Positions 27,927-36,049 are shown, counted from the stretch's first letter. The stretch: 64,000 bases of DNA from Chitinophaga sp. CF418 (GCF_900142925.1 NZ_FRCN01000007.1:310001-374000), one strand, 5' to 3'. The notes: a model not told the origin generated them from the letters alone. Made by a program: numbers and translations.

Positions 27927-28373
27927 ATGCAAGTAGCCTTTGTTACAGTTACCTCGGTTGACCTGGGAGATCAATTAGATGTCATCTATGATGTAGACGA
28001 AGATTTCGAGAACTTCTTTGCGGACAAAACTTATGGCGATGATTTAAAGTACCTGTTGATCAGGTTGGAGTGCAATAGTCCAAAATTTGCGGAAATGAAA
28101 AAGCCGAGAAAGCCAAAGTATCGCAGGGAAGGTGCGGTTGAAATAATGCACGGCACCCAACAACAAACGGATGCACGTAGTTTGAATTATGAAATTATTC
28201 TGGATTTCTCAAGATACGACAAGGTAGAAAGAGAAATTGTTGTAAAAAATCTGGCCCAGGATATTTTGAATTCACTGGATGTGATAAAAACAGTGAAACA
28301 GATCAAGGATTTTCAGCTGGACAAATTTCGTGATGATTTAGCAAGATTTTTTCAAGAAATCAAATGGATGTAA
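27927..28373 (+). CDS. Immunity protein for the RHS toxin (Imm44-like)
   Basis: It starts two bases after the toxin stop, the usual place for the cognate immunity gene. The 148-residue alpha/beta protein has no signal peptide, as expected for protection against a nuclease that acts in the cytoplasm. It is clearly paralogous to the protein at 32152-32592: both have SP[KR]F, then KPR[KR]P[KN]YR, a D-x-E/R-KY strand and a C-terminal SLD[AV]IxxVKxIxDFxL then F..D..FF helix. The layout recalls Imm44 from memory, but I cannot confirm the family. It probably binds the URI-like tip. Confidence 0.8.
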   Translation: MQVAFVTVTSVDLGDQLDVIYDVDEDFENFFADKTYGDDLKYLLIRLECNSPKFAEMKKPRKPKYRREGAVEIMHGTQQQTDARSLNYEIILDFSRYDKVEREIVVKNLAQDILNSLDVIKTVKQIKDFQLDKFRDDLARFFQEIKWM

Positions 28374-28422
28374 TTAGTAACGTAAGCTGATAATTTAGAT
28401 TATTTGCGCTAAAATATAGGAG

Positions 28423-29103
28423 ATGTCCCCTTCAAATTTTGATGAACATGTTGATATTGCCGGCAAACTGATTGCTTTCCGGGAAAGGGAGAAGTTTTCA
28501 GATAAGGCATGGAAAGATCGAGGATTACGTCCATCGGAAAGAAAAGTTTCCGACTTTTTACAACAGATCTTTGATGAATGCACGGATCAACTCATTGAGC
28601 TTATCAATCTTAACAAGAGCAAAAAGGCGCTGCGTTCTAGTCTTATTGCTGTATTGGACCGAATTGATAAAGATGAACTTGATACCGAAGAAAAGGAATA
28701 TGTGACAGAGTTAATGTTCGAACTCTCAAAAATTCTTGAAGTTGATATAAAGAGCGACCTGAACCGTTGGCTTTACGGTGTTGTCATGGCCACACTTTTA
28801 AAGGCTGGAGGAATCCTCTCCAGCCTGAAGGGACCGTTTACTATAGTAAACCAACCCTGCACAAAATGTGGAGCCGACCTGAAACTGGTGATTAAAAGAA
28901 AGGATCCACAGGTGCCTTCGTTTTCCTTTGATGTGTTGAAATGCAATAACTGTGGAGAACTGAACCTATTCGACCGACAGCCAGGAATCAAGCAATTTAG
29001 TTATGAAAATGCCACGATTGTCGCTCATTTAGAGAGGAAAAAGTTCACCAAAGAGCAGGCACTCAATAAATTGGAGGAAATGAAAGACCAAATGGATAAT
29101 TAG
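28423..29103 (+). CDS. Zinc-ribbon protein downstream of the immunity gene
   Basis: The first ~130 residues are helical and charged (NFDEHVDIAGKLIAFRE, SDFLQQIFDECTDQLIELI). Residues ~145-185 hold a zinc ribbon, CTKCGADLKL and LKCNNCGELNLF, with two CxxC pairs about 30 residues apart. The C-terminal tail is helical (KEQALNKLEEMKDQMDN). It follows the immunity gene by 49 bases on the same strand and ends the intact part of the operon. It could be a second immunity or accessory protein, or a small transcription-related protein. I recall similar proteins annotated only as DUFs and assign no function. Confidence 0.65.
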   Translation: MSPSNFDEHVDIAGKLIAFREREKFSDKAWKDRGLRPSERKVSDFLQQIFDECTDQLIELINLNKSKKALRSSLIAVLDRIDKDELDTEEKEYVTELMFELSKILEVDIKSDLNRWLYGVVMATLLKAGGILSSLKGPFTIVNQPCTKCGADLKLVIKRKDPQVPSFSFDVLKCNNCGELNLFDRQPGIKQFSYENATIVAHLERKKFTKEQALNKLEEMKDQMDN

Positions 29104-30400
29104 CTGACGGTATAGCGGCAGCGGCGCCTATTACAGCATGATCAGCAGCAGATTTTCTACCGCAGGTTTGTTTGCGGTACTCACGCTTGTCATCGCTTGC
29201 GCGAAAGGCGCCCTTTGAGTCGGCTGTTTGGTTTTAGTTTCTGTTGCTGCTTTTGTTTGTCAAGCAGCCCTATCACCTGCTCGCTCAAAGCATAAGAGTC
29301 ATAATCTTTTCCACAAACCTCAAAACAGCGCGACTTTACGGTATCGAGTAGTTGCACCTCAGCGGGCGTAAAAACAGGTGTTTGCTTTCCTGGTATATTG
29401 TAGTCTCTCATATTGGTATCCGAATGAAATCGCAGCTGATAGCTTACCTGGAAGGATGCTATGAAGTTTATCACATCGCCGGAGGGCATCTCAACCCTGC
29501 AAACTCAGATAGATAACAGCTCAACCACCACCCAGACAATTAATCATGTTTGTCAGAACATAGACCTGGTGTTGGAACAGCATGACGGAACACCACTGTA
29601 TCAGGCTACATCAAGCATCTCATTATTGCCAGGATTTGATTCCGGCAGTGATACGTTGATAGCAGAGATTAATGCTTCGGCAACAGGTGAGACCGTTTCC
29701 ATTAAGCCGAATAACTATCTGAGCGACCTGGTTGATGAGCGACATATTCCCACCTATCAGATGATGAAACACTTCCATAAGTATGAACTGGTTTGTGGCG
29801 CCCGGCGATAGGCATACGCCTGTCATTATTACTGAAGTGGATGTTTTATGATTAAAAGCCTGCGTGAACCAGCACCGCGGACGTGAAGCAGGAAGCGGCG
29901 TATTGTGAAGGTTTACGCTGATCCTTATAAATAGTGACAAAGCAGACGCCCTCGACAGGACGCGTTTTGTTACCTCGAATTTCTAGGATGCGTATGATGA
30001 GAAAGCCGCTTGCTATCCTTGAAAAAATGGAAACACCCCCAGTCAAGAGGCATGCTGATAGCTCAAAAGGCGGGCGATGCAAATAAGGCTGTAGTTGGCA
30101 AAACTTGTCATGCTTAAATTAACGAATCATGGAAGACGACGCTTGAAAAACCAAATTCAGTTAAATAATGTCTATGTAGATTGGTCTCATAGAATGGGCG
30201 CTCGTATTCGAAAGCCCATTCTATGTTGCTAATGAAGTTATGATATTTTCTCTCACAATCCCATTAATATACCATTAATTCAATGTGTCGAAAATGGCAC
30301 ATGTCTTGCATTGAAGGCATGCTTATATATACAGTGGATGCAATCATGCCGTTGTAAAAGCCGAAATTGTTCATTTCCTGAATATTGGGAATAAGTATAT
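29104..30400. other. Gap with toxin-locus debris, 1.3 kb
   Basis: No intact gene. A 26-codon frame at 29138-29218 (plus; MISSRFSTAGLFAVLTLVIA then CAKGAL) looks like a cut-off lipoprotein signal peptide. A frame at 29461-29811 (plus) contains SISLLPGFDSGSDTLIAEIN, typical of the N-terminal half of Bacteroidota secreted/RHS proteins, and is listed separately. A minus frame at 29190-29489 is protein-like in part (QLLDTVKSRCFEVCGKDYD). An 11-bp perfect inverted repeat (ATAGAATGGGC at 30189-30199, GCCCATTCTAT at 30214-30224) lies near 30200. Confidence 0.5.
29461..29811 (+). pseudogene. Fragment of a secreted (RHS-like) protein
   Basis: The frame encodes SSTTTQTINHVCQNIDLVLE, TPLYQATSSISLLPGFDSG and DTLIAEINASATGE. 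The ATxSIxLLPGFxxG pattern is common in Bacteroidota secreted proteins, including the N-terminal parts of RHS shells. There is no signal peptide and no continuation, so this is most likely debris from an earlier toxin gene in the same locus. The ATG at 29461 is not a convincing start. Confidence 0.35.
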
Positions 30401-30916
30401 TTACCCGATCAATATAAATCGTTCTTCCAACGCTTTGTGTGAATAGGTTTTAAAAATATAATCGACTTCTTCTTCTACTTGCTGTGGAGTATTGAAGACA
30501 TCCAGCAGATGTTGGGCTGTTTCGTATATGTGCCACTGCCGGATGACAATAACACTGTGGCTGGCTACGACGATATTTTTCATATTGAGCAGATAGAATG
30601 TTAAGCGCGTAGGTGCAAATCTCCGTTTCAAAGTCCAGTCGGCAAACTCCTTATCGCTTAATGCCATCGTGTTCGGCACAAAGTAAAGCGGTCCCATTGG
30701 TGTTTGCATCTTTACCAGCGGTATAGGACCAATGGCTGCGAAATAAACTTTAAACCCGCCCTGCTTCACAAGCATTGCATGCTGTTTTGGCGTTTTGGTA
30801 TAATAACTAATGTTGAATAACGTTGTGGTGAAGTTTAAGTAGTGGCCGCCTGTTTTGGTGCCGGTAGGCATGGGCACAGGAAAGACCTCCCCAACTGCTA
30901 CTTCTGGTGCTATCAT
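30401..30916 (-). CDS. Hypothetical protein, 171 aa
   Basis: Not recognised. No signal peptide or membrane segment. The sequence is mixed alpha/beta (GGFKVYFAAIGPIPLVKM, RLTFYLLNMKNIVVASHSV) with an acidic helical C-terminus (NTPQQVEEEVDYIFKTYSH). The codon use and amino-acid pattern are those of a real gene, and an ATG at 30916 gives a plausible N-terminus. It stands alone in the accessory part of the island. A cytoplasmic immunity or antitoxin-like role would fit the setting but nothing in the sequence shows it. Confidence 0.6.
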   Translation of the reverse strand: MIAPEVAVGEVFPVPMPTGTKTGGHYLNFTTTLFNISYYTKTPKQHAMLVKQGGFKVYFAAIGPIPLVKMQTPMGPLYFVPNTMALSDKEFADWTLKRRFAPTRLTFYLLNMKNIVVASHSVIVIRQWHIYETAQHLLDVFNTPQQVEEEVDYIFKTYSHKALEERFILIG

Positions 30917-31094
30917 AAAACTTTGTTTTGGATGTTAGAGCAATAAGAAAGTGGTACAGGGTAGATACCCTGCAGCCATGTTGTTACCGAGCCAGCGTTA
31001 ATGGCTCTTATATACCCCTGAAATGTATATTATTGAATAATTGTGGCCCGGTGCAGGCCTACGTGCTGGAGCCAAACTGGTGCGCCGCTAAATG

Positions 31095-31364
31095 TCAATT
31101 TAGCTGGTCGCGTGTGGAAATGATCTCTTCGCATTCCGCTATAGCCGCCTTAAGGCTGGCGACGGCTATCTGGGCAATTTTGTCTTTGTCTGCATTACTA
31201 CATTTAGGACCAGAATTCCTTATGCGGCGATAGTACGTGGGGATACTGACGGCACATTCTTCCAATATTTTGTCCCTGAATTTGTTGGGAAGGGCAGAGA
31301 AAATACAGTGCACCAATTGCACGAAGGACGATGTGTTTGGAACTGATTCTTTAATTTTTTTCAT
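31095..31364 (-). CDS. Small helical protein, possible DNA-binding
   Basis: The second ATG (31364, MKKIKESVPNTSS) is chosen because an earlier one at 31388 adds a poor N-terminus. The 89 residues are mostly helical: FVQLVHCIFSALPNKFRDKI, then a helix-turn-helix-like stretch CAVSIPTYYRRIRN, and a C-terminal helix KDKIAQIAVASLKAAIAECE. A YxRR recognition-like helix suggests DNA binding. It is divergent from the XRE regulator gene, with a large inverted repeat between them. Family not recognised. Confidence 0.55.
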   Translation of the reverse strand: MKKIKESVPNTSSFVQLVHCIFSALPNKFRDKILEECAVSIPTYYRRIRNSGPKCSNADKDKIAQIAVASLKAAIAECEEIISTRDQLN

Positions 31365-31437
31365 TGATTTTGCATTTAAACAGGACACATGAATGCAGAA
31401 ACCAACGTTAAAAGAAAACGTGGGCCTCTACGTTGAT

Positions 31438-31548
31438 GTTCCCTGGCACTCCCCAGTGCCTTGACCAAACAACGCGAGCGCCCACGCTAGTGCATGGCGC
31501 TACTCGACGTTGTCTTGTTGGTCGTTTGAAATGGGGAGTTTCGGGAAC
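31438..31548. repeat. Large imperfect inverted repeat, 111 nt
   Basis: Left arm blocks GTTCCC, ACTCCCCA, GACCAA, AACG, CGAG and CGCC recur in reverse complement in the right arm (GGCGC, CTCG, CGTTG, TTGGTC, TGGGGAGT, GGGAAC), with small bulges. The loop is about 13 bases near 31485. An internal hairpin GGCACT/AGTGCC also exists in the left arm. It lies between two divergent small genes. It could be a fold-back element, a structured RNA or a regulator site. Confidence 0.65.
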
Positions 31549-31657
31549 CAAGACAATTTCGATGCGAAAATCTTATGAAGATCGCAAAGCTATATAAAAT
31601 TATTTACCGGTGATGCTCTTATTAATCCATTCTTACTCAGTTTAATAACGGCAAGTT

Positions 31658-31966
31658 ATGGAAAAAACAAATACGATGTCCGATCGGACATCGGTTTTTT
31701 CAAGAAATCTTTTCAATTTCATTTTGATGAATAACGATAAAGAAAAAGATTACCAGTATATTTTAGACCGTGTAGGCCAAAGATTGGTGAAATACCGTAA
31801 GGGCAAGAATATGTCAGCGCGACAGCTTGCCGCAGAAACAGGGTTTGACCAGGCCTGGCTAACTAAGGTAGAAAAGGGCCAAAAAGACCTCAGGCTAACC
31901 AGTGTCTATAAATTGGCTGAGCAGACTACTGGGGATGTATTTTATTTTTTGAGGGAAGATGAGTAA
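31658..31966 (+). CDS. XRE-family helix-turn-helix regulator
   Basis: A Cro/C1-type HTH fills the second half: VGQRLVKYRKGKNMSARQLA, then AAETGFDQAWLTKVEKGQKD, with LRLTSVYKLAEQTTGDVFYF completing the fold. The first ~25 residues (MEKTNTMSDRTSVFSRN) are not conserved in such proteins, and translation could instead start at the ATG at 31727. It is a single-domain regulator of a type common in islands, next to a large inverted repeat that could hold its operator. Its targets are unknown; the neighbouring small gene or the island's recombination genes are the obvious candidates. Confidence 0.85.
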   Translation: MEKTNTMSDRTSVFSRNLFNFILMNNDKEKDYQYILDRVGQRLVKYRKGKNMSARQLAAETGFDQAWLTKVEKGQKDLRLTSVYKLAEQTTGDVFYFLREDE

Positions 31967-32151
31967 GTTTCTATAATCTTGACTTATTCATGCAGAACGG
32001 CCCCAACAATTCCATTGTATATGCAAGAGAGGTTTTCCCAGCCAACCGAATAGCGTGAACGTTGTTGAACAAATTTTCTGAACAACTTGTATGCATGCCA
32101 AGGGCGACGAATCAATCAGACTTAGGTCTCGGTAATGGTGTGTATGAGAGA

Positions 32152-32592
32152 CTATAGCCAGCCGTTTTCTTTGAAGAATTGTTCGAAGTCGGCTTTGAAG
32201 CGTGGGAGGTCAAAGTCTGTTATTTTTTTGACTTTGGCGATGGCGTCCAGGGAGGCTAAAGCGTCATGTGCGAATAGAAGTTTACTCTCCTTTGTATTGA
32301 GGTACTTTTCAAAGTCCAACTTAAGGTCGAATGTCAGATACATAGCCGGCGTTGTCAATTCCACTCCACGATGCGTATATGTTTTCTCTTCGGTACGATA
32401 ATTGGGCCTGCGAGGTTTGAAAAATTGCTCGAACCTGGGACTCATGCAGACAACGCCAATTATAAGTGATTTTAGATGTTCTCCATAATCCTTTTCCCCG
32501 AAATAGAATTTTAGCTGCGCTGAGTCAACGTGTATGTCTAAAATCTTTCCTTCTAGCTCAATAGAAGTTTCATAAGTAAAGGCTACGTCCAT
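32152..32592 (-). CDS. Orphan immunity protein, paralogue of the toxin-linked one
   Basis: At 146 residues it aligns from end to end with the protein at 27927-28373: VAFTYETSIELEGKILDIHV, SPRFEQFFKPRRPNYR, LDFEKYLNTKESKLL and SLDAIAKVKKITDFDL then FEQFFKENGW. No toxin gene is adjacent. Orphan immunity genes downstream of an RHS locus are common and are thought to protect against tips carried by relatives or lost tips. It has no signal peptide, so it would work in the cytoplasm. It and the Imm53 gene upstream (70 bases) are on the same strand and probably form one transcript. Confidence 0.8.
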   Translation of the reverse strand: MDVAFTYETSIELEGKILDIHVDSAQLKFYFGEKDYGEHLKSLIIGVVCMSPRFEQFFKPRRPNYRTEEKTYTHRGVELTTPAMYLTFDLKLDFEKYLNTKESKLLFAHDALASLDAIAKVKKITDFDLPRFKADFEQFFKENGWL

Positions 32593-32661
32593 GTTTAATA
32601 TTTGATTGGCATGTTTGATTAAGGGAGTTATGATAAGGAGCTTTTAACTGGGTAATTGGGC

Positions 32662-32958
32662 CTATGATTTAGCTTCTGCTATCTCCCGAAACTTTGACAA
32701 AAGAAATATCAGTTTACTATTATCACCGCTCGCCTGAAATTCTGTGTCTTTAATCCTGTAGAAGTACCAGTCATGATCCGATTGTTCAATAAGACCTGAG
32801 TCGATTATTCTGTCTTCTAAAGGCGTATCCCGGAGGTCAATTTTAATATACCATCCAGGATTGCCAACGGTGTGAATTTGGATTTGATTTTCGCGTTCCC
32901 ATTCTCCATCACAATTGGTATCGAACCACTTAATAAGCCATTCTAGTATGTCAGCCAT
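32662..32958 (-). CDS. Imm53 family immunity protein
   Basis: The 98 residues match Imm53 closely: LEWLIKWFDTNCDGEWE near the N-terminus, IQIHTVGNPGWYIKIDLRDT with the conserved NPGW, and the acidic SDHDWYFYRI strand. Such small proteins sit next to polymorphic toxins and neutralise their tips. No cognate toxin is adjacent. Together with the paralogue downstream it forms an orphan immunity array at the end of the toxin locus. Confident on family, not on the toxin it opposes. Confidence 0.88.
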   Translation of the reverse strand: MADILEWLIKWFDTNCDGEWERENQIQIHTVGNPGWYIKIDLRDTPLEDRIIDSGLIEQSDHDWYFYRIKDTEFQASGDNSKLIFLLSKFREIAEAKS

Positions 32959-34128
32959 CGCACCCCTGTTTTATAAATGAAATTTTGCAGAAAGATAGTG
33001 GATTTTTGCACTTGCGTAGCGGGCAAATGAAAATTAATCTTTGCTCATGACTTTACTCTTTGCTGTCTATTTGAACCGGGAGGTACGAAGGTTTCTTTTC
33101 TATCAGTTTGCTCTTTTTCCGCTGTTTTTACAGATTTTCAAGTCTAACCCACGACTCCGGAGTAAGGGGTTCCAGGTAGTTTGTCCGACAAACTGACACC
33201 TGGCCGATAGAGCGAAGCCACTATCTCGGCCTTGAAAGGCCCTGTTTTGCGCGACCTGGCGGGCCTTTGACGTCATGGCTTGGCTAAAAGTAGCTCTGAT
33301 GAAGGTTTTCAAAAGGTGCTGTCTTCCTTGGCTGCTGCCGACCGAGGAGAGAGTTGGTCAGCAGTATTTTAACGAAAGTCTGTAGCCAGTTACGGGCCTT
33401 TCAAACGATTAAAGCAGCCGTTCCCTACTGCTTTTTTTAAACCAAGGAAGGCCACTGATTTAAGTCCCTTTAGTCCTAAACAGACCTGTTTTTCTGGTAT
33501 TTCGTATCGACAAACATCCATCTATAAACGGTTATGCGTAGCCTGCAAAACGTGCTGCAAAAAACCGAAAACCAATGTACGTGATCCACTGATTTCCTGT
33601 TCCTTTTCAACTGATTTATGGGATTTCGGAAACATAGTTGCGGAGGAAATCAGGAGCTTCTAAAAAGTTGGTGAGGAAGGACCGAATCTGACAAAAAAGG
33701 ATTTAAAAGACACACAAACTATTTGCACCGTGGATGATTCTTTTGGCCTTAGTTTCGCATGTAATCCCTTGCGAATTTCAAGGCTGTTTTAATCCATTCC
33801 GACGGCTAATTTGTAATGCCGCCTTTGCAGATGTTGCGACGAAACTGTCATCCAAAATTTGGTACTTCTCAAACGGTCTATCCTCACCATATTATGATTG
33901 GGATCAAGTAGTATTCGTTTTTTATTTTTGTTATTCAAAAGTGAAGGAGAAAAGGAGTTTGAGAATGATTATGGGGACGGTAGTAACGAAAGAATTTCAG
34001 AGGCAATTAAGATGGCTATTAGTCGTAAGTTTTGAGCAGATTGCATTGAATTTGCAAGCGCGACTGACTAAAGGGCAGTAGAAGAAGACTGTGTAAATTG
34101 ACAATCAGTATTAAGTAAATGTAAGACT
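32959..34128. other. Gap with structured GC-richer core, 1.17 kb
   Basis: No confident gene. The part 33160-33260 is rich in inverted repeats: AGTTTGTC/GACAAACT, GGCCGATAG with CTATCTCGGCC, and GGCCTTGAAAGGCC. A minus frame over it (33103-33312) encodes MKTFIRATFSQAMTSKARQV, QNRAFQGRDSGFALSARC and TTWNPLLRSRGLDLKICKN, which could be a small gene or a translated structure. A frame at 33734-34081 (plus) has poor composition. The rest is AT-rich. Confidence 0.45.
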
Positions 34129-34368
34129 ATGGTGAGGAAAGATGAAATGCTGGTAATGAGGGCGATCGCAATATGTTTCAAACCCTATTTAAAGCCGGAG
34201 GAAGCGTTGATATATACCAACCTGCGCAGGACCCAGTTTGCACAGAAATGCAAAGAGCATGGTATATATAAAAATACAGCGGGCTACTATAGCAGAGAGG
34301 AACTTGATTTGTTTATGGGAGGAGAAGAAACAAAGATTGTACGGAACGAAGCTAATACAAAAAGATGA
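34129..34368 (+). CDS. Putative excisionase / small HTH protein
   Basis: The 79 residues fit a small winged-helix or excisionase-like protein: a helix MVRKDEMLVMRAIAICFK, then LKPEEALIYTNLRRTQFA with a turn, followed by KNTAGYYSREELDLFMGG, which resembles the recognition-plus-wing part of MerR/Xis domains. It is next to the integrase gene at the island end and points towards it (convergent), a common place for the excision regulator. The repeat block at 34374-34465 starts just after its stop. Function inferred from size, context and HTH-like pattern. Confidence 0.55.
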   Translation: MVRKDEMLVMRAIAICFKPYLKPEEALIYTNLRRTQFAQKCKEHGIYKNTAGYYSREELDLFMGGEETKIVRNEANTKR

Positions 34369-34373
34369 AGGCC

Positions 34374-34465
34374 TTTTGTAAACAAGGCCTCTCCATTGTT
34401 TGAAACCATGCCAGGATGGGGAAGGGGGAACGGCGCGGCAGCAGCGCCTTCCCCGGTCTTCGAAT
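34374..34465 (-). repeat. Repeat copy B of the island-end block
   Basis: Matches 9154-9245. In the same minus-strand frame it reads KTGEGAAAAPFPLPHPG, then M and VSNNGE. Upstream in this frame are stops (NGL, stop, WLAI, stop), so unlike copy A it is not fused to a longer open frame. It lies near the right end of the island as copy A lies near the left. Confidence 0.7.
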
Positions 34466-34560
34466 TGATTTAAATGGCCAACCATTATAAGCCGTTAAAA
34501 CAAAAAAATTATAGTTTCTAAACAAAAGGAAGGGACGGCAATTTTGCGCCCCTTTTTCAT

Positions 34561-35676
34561 TTACTCAGTAAACCGTAAATAATCAGGCAAGACATCCGGA
34601 ATTGGAAGGTTGTTGACACTTTCCATTTGGTTCTTTGGCCTGTGACGTTTGTATATCTCAGACACCTGTTTGGTCGTAGTATGTCCCAATAAATAGGCAA
34701 CTGTAGCCGTATCAACAGACTTGTCCTGCAGGAGGATGGAATAGGTAAGACGTGCCGTCTTGGGTGTAACATTCTTATTAATACCCCTCTTCTTAGCCCA
34801 GTCCTTGATTACATCTATCGCCGCTTTATGTGATGGTAGATTGAAAACCTTTTTTGTGGGAAGTATTGTTCCTCCCAGGTATTGCTTGCGTTTGCGAAGT
34901 AGCGCTATTGCCACATCATGTAAATGCAAGATGACAGGTTGTTTGGTTTTTGCTTGTACCATCCGGGTGGTGTACTTAAAACCATTGATTTCTCCCCATT
35001 CTAAATTCTCGACATCACACCAGCGCACACCGGTATACAAAGCAAAGATGAATGCTTCTATAGTTTCCTGGATCTGAGGTGGGGGAGGGGCGGCGATGAA
35101 TAGTAAAAATTCGTCCACTTCTAAAAAGTCCGGAAGTTTTTCACTTGGATTTTTGGTGGCTGGAATATCGTCGGTCGGGCAAATCTTAAAGTAGCCTTCG
35201 CGGGTCGCGCTTTCTAACATCCTTTTGAAGGTTGCAAAATAATTCTGTGGCGTTTCACCTTTCAATGTATCCAGCAGATGCCTCCGGAACCGGAAGCAAA
35301 GATCATATGTGATTTCAATGGGAGCTACCCTGGGCCGTTTGATCCAGGTTTTAAATTTGCTAAAGCAGCAGCTGAGGTGCCTGTTATTCTCCCTCTTATT
35401 ATTTTCGACGAAGTCTGAGTAGTAATCAAGGAAGTTTGCCTTAAATCGGTGCTCAGGAATATAGCCAGTTCCAATCGCTTGCTGTTCCAATACCTGCTGT
35501 CCTTGTTTTACTAACAGGAGATCTTCTGTTTGCCTGTTATGTTGTTTTTCAATGGCGTTTGCCGGCTTCGCATATAAAAACATACCCGTCGTGGCCCGAT
35601 CACCTTTAGCGCGGCCATAATCGTAATACAGGTAGATCTTCTTTCCGTTTGGGCTTTTCTGTCTCACAATTTTCAT
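34561..35676 (-). CDS. int: Tyrosine recombinase (island integrase)
   Basis: Phage-integrase-type protein with an N-terminal arm-binding part, a SAM-like core-binding region (residues ~80-170) and a catalytic domain: R218 in TGVRWCDVENL, a candidate Lys at 243 or 245, K306-T-A-R309, H332 in LLGHTTTKQ and the nucleophile Y342 in SEIYKRH. The second conserved box is normally HxxR; here the His is replaced by Lys, while Arg309, His332 and Tyr342 remain. The length of 371 is typical of Bacteroidota island integrases. The gene lies 380 bases from the tRNA-Leu 3' end it most likely uses, with putative arm sites in between. It should catalyse integration and, with the excisionase, excision. Confidence 0.9.
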   Translation of the reverse strand: MKIVRQKSPNGKKIYLYYDYGRAKGDRATTGMFLYAKPANAIEKQHNRQTEDLLLVKQGQQVLEQQAIGTGYIPEHRFKANFLDYYSDFVENNKRENNRHLSCCFSKFKTWIKRPRVAPIEITYDLCFRFRRHLLDTLKGETPQNYFATFKRMLESATREGYFKICPTDDIPATKNPSEKLPDFLEVDEFLLFIAAPPPPQIQETIEAFIFALYTGVRWCDVENLEWGEINGFKYTTRMVQAKTKQPVILHLHDVAIALLRKRKQYLGGTILPTKKVFNLPSHKAAIDVIKDWAKKRGINKNVTPKTARLTYSILLQDKSVDTATVAYLLGHTTTKQVSEIYKRHRPKNQMESVNNLPIPDVLPDYLRFTE

Positions 35677-35856
35677 ACTCCAACAATTTTAACGGTCAGC
35701 AATGATTGAAGCAATGAATATGCCCGTAATAGTGTTGGCAGGGCACCAGACACCCAAACGAACAAACGCGAAAACAACTGGAAAGAAAAAAGATCTTCTG
35801 ATACACCTTGCCAGATTGGCACCGACTGACAGGGAAGAACAAGTATGTCAGCCTTT

Positions 35857-36014
35857 TTAGTCAAACCGAATACAGTGACTAAAACTTTGCATCGTGTGTG
35901 CAGGTTAAATTCCTGTGGAGTGCAGGTTAATTTTTTAGTCATTACGTTAGTCAATTTTTAGTCAACGATGGTGGTCGTAACCGAAAAAAAGCGTCTAAAA
36001 CCGACAATGACTAA
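35857..36014. promoter_or_regulatory. Right arm-type integrase sites (six TTAGTCA copies)
   Basis: The core TTAGTCA occurs at 35857-35863, 35935-35941, 35947-35953 and 35958-35964 on the plus strand, and as TGACTAA at 35876-35882 and 36008-36014. Most are preceded by TTT or more. This density in 160 bases is far above chance. With the two left copies, they flank the putative crossover site. Confidence 0.7.
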
Positions 36015-36024
36015 AAATAAAAAA

Positions 36025-36049
36025 GGTTGTAAGTCAAATACTTACAACC
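36025..36049 (-). terminator. Terminator of tRNA-Leu
   Basis: GGTTGTAAG at 36025-36033 pairs perfectly with CTTACAACC at 36041-36049 around a 7-base loop. Flanking AAA/TTT extends the stem. On the minus strand it is followed by TTTTTTATTTTTAG. It lies nine bases after the tRNA. Confidence 0.8.

Noticed and set aside
29138..29218. Bacteriocin-type lysis lipopeptide
   Set aside because: The 26-codon frame has a lipobox but stops six residues after the Cys and sits in debris; a truncated signal peptide is simpler.
31438..31548. Integron attC site
   Set aside because: It is a long imperfect inverted repeat, but the ends lack the paired RYYYAAC/GTTRRRY boxes and no integron integrase is present.
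33734..34081. 115-residue open frame before the excisionase-like gene
   Set aside because: Poor composition, no family features and no convincing start.
34189..34485. 98-residue minus frame over the excisionase and repeat
   Set aside because: Runs in a different phase from the conserved KTGEGAAAAPF frame and through the complement of the excisionase gene.
35673..35954. 93-residue open frame upstream of the integrase
   Set aside because: Composition is not protein-like, and it overlaps the arm-site region rich in TTAGTCA repeats.
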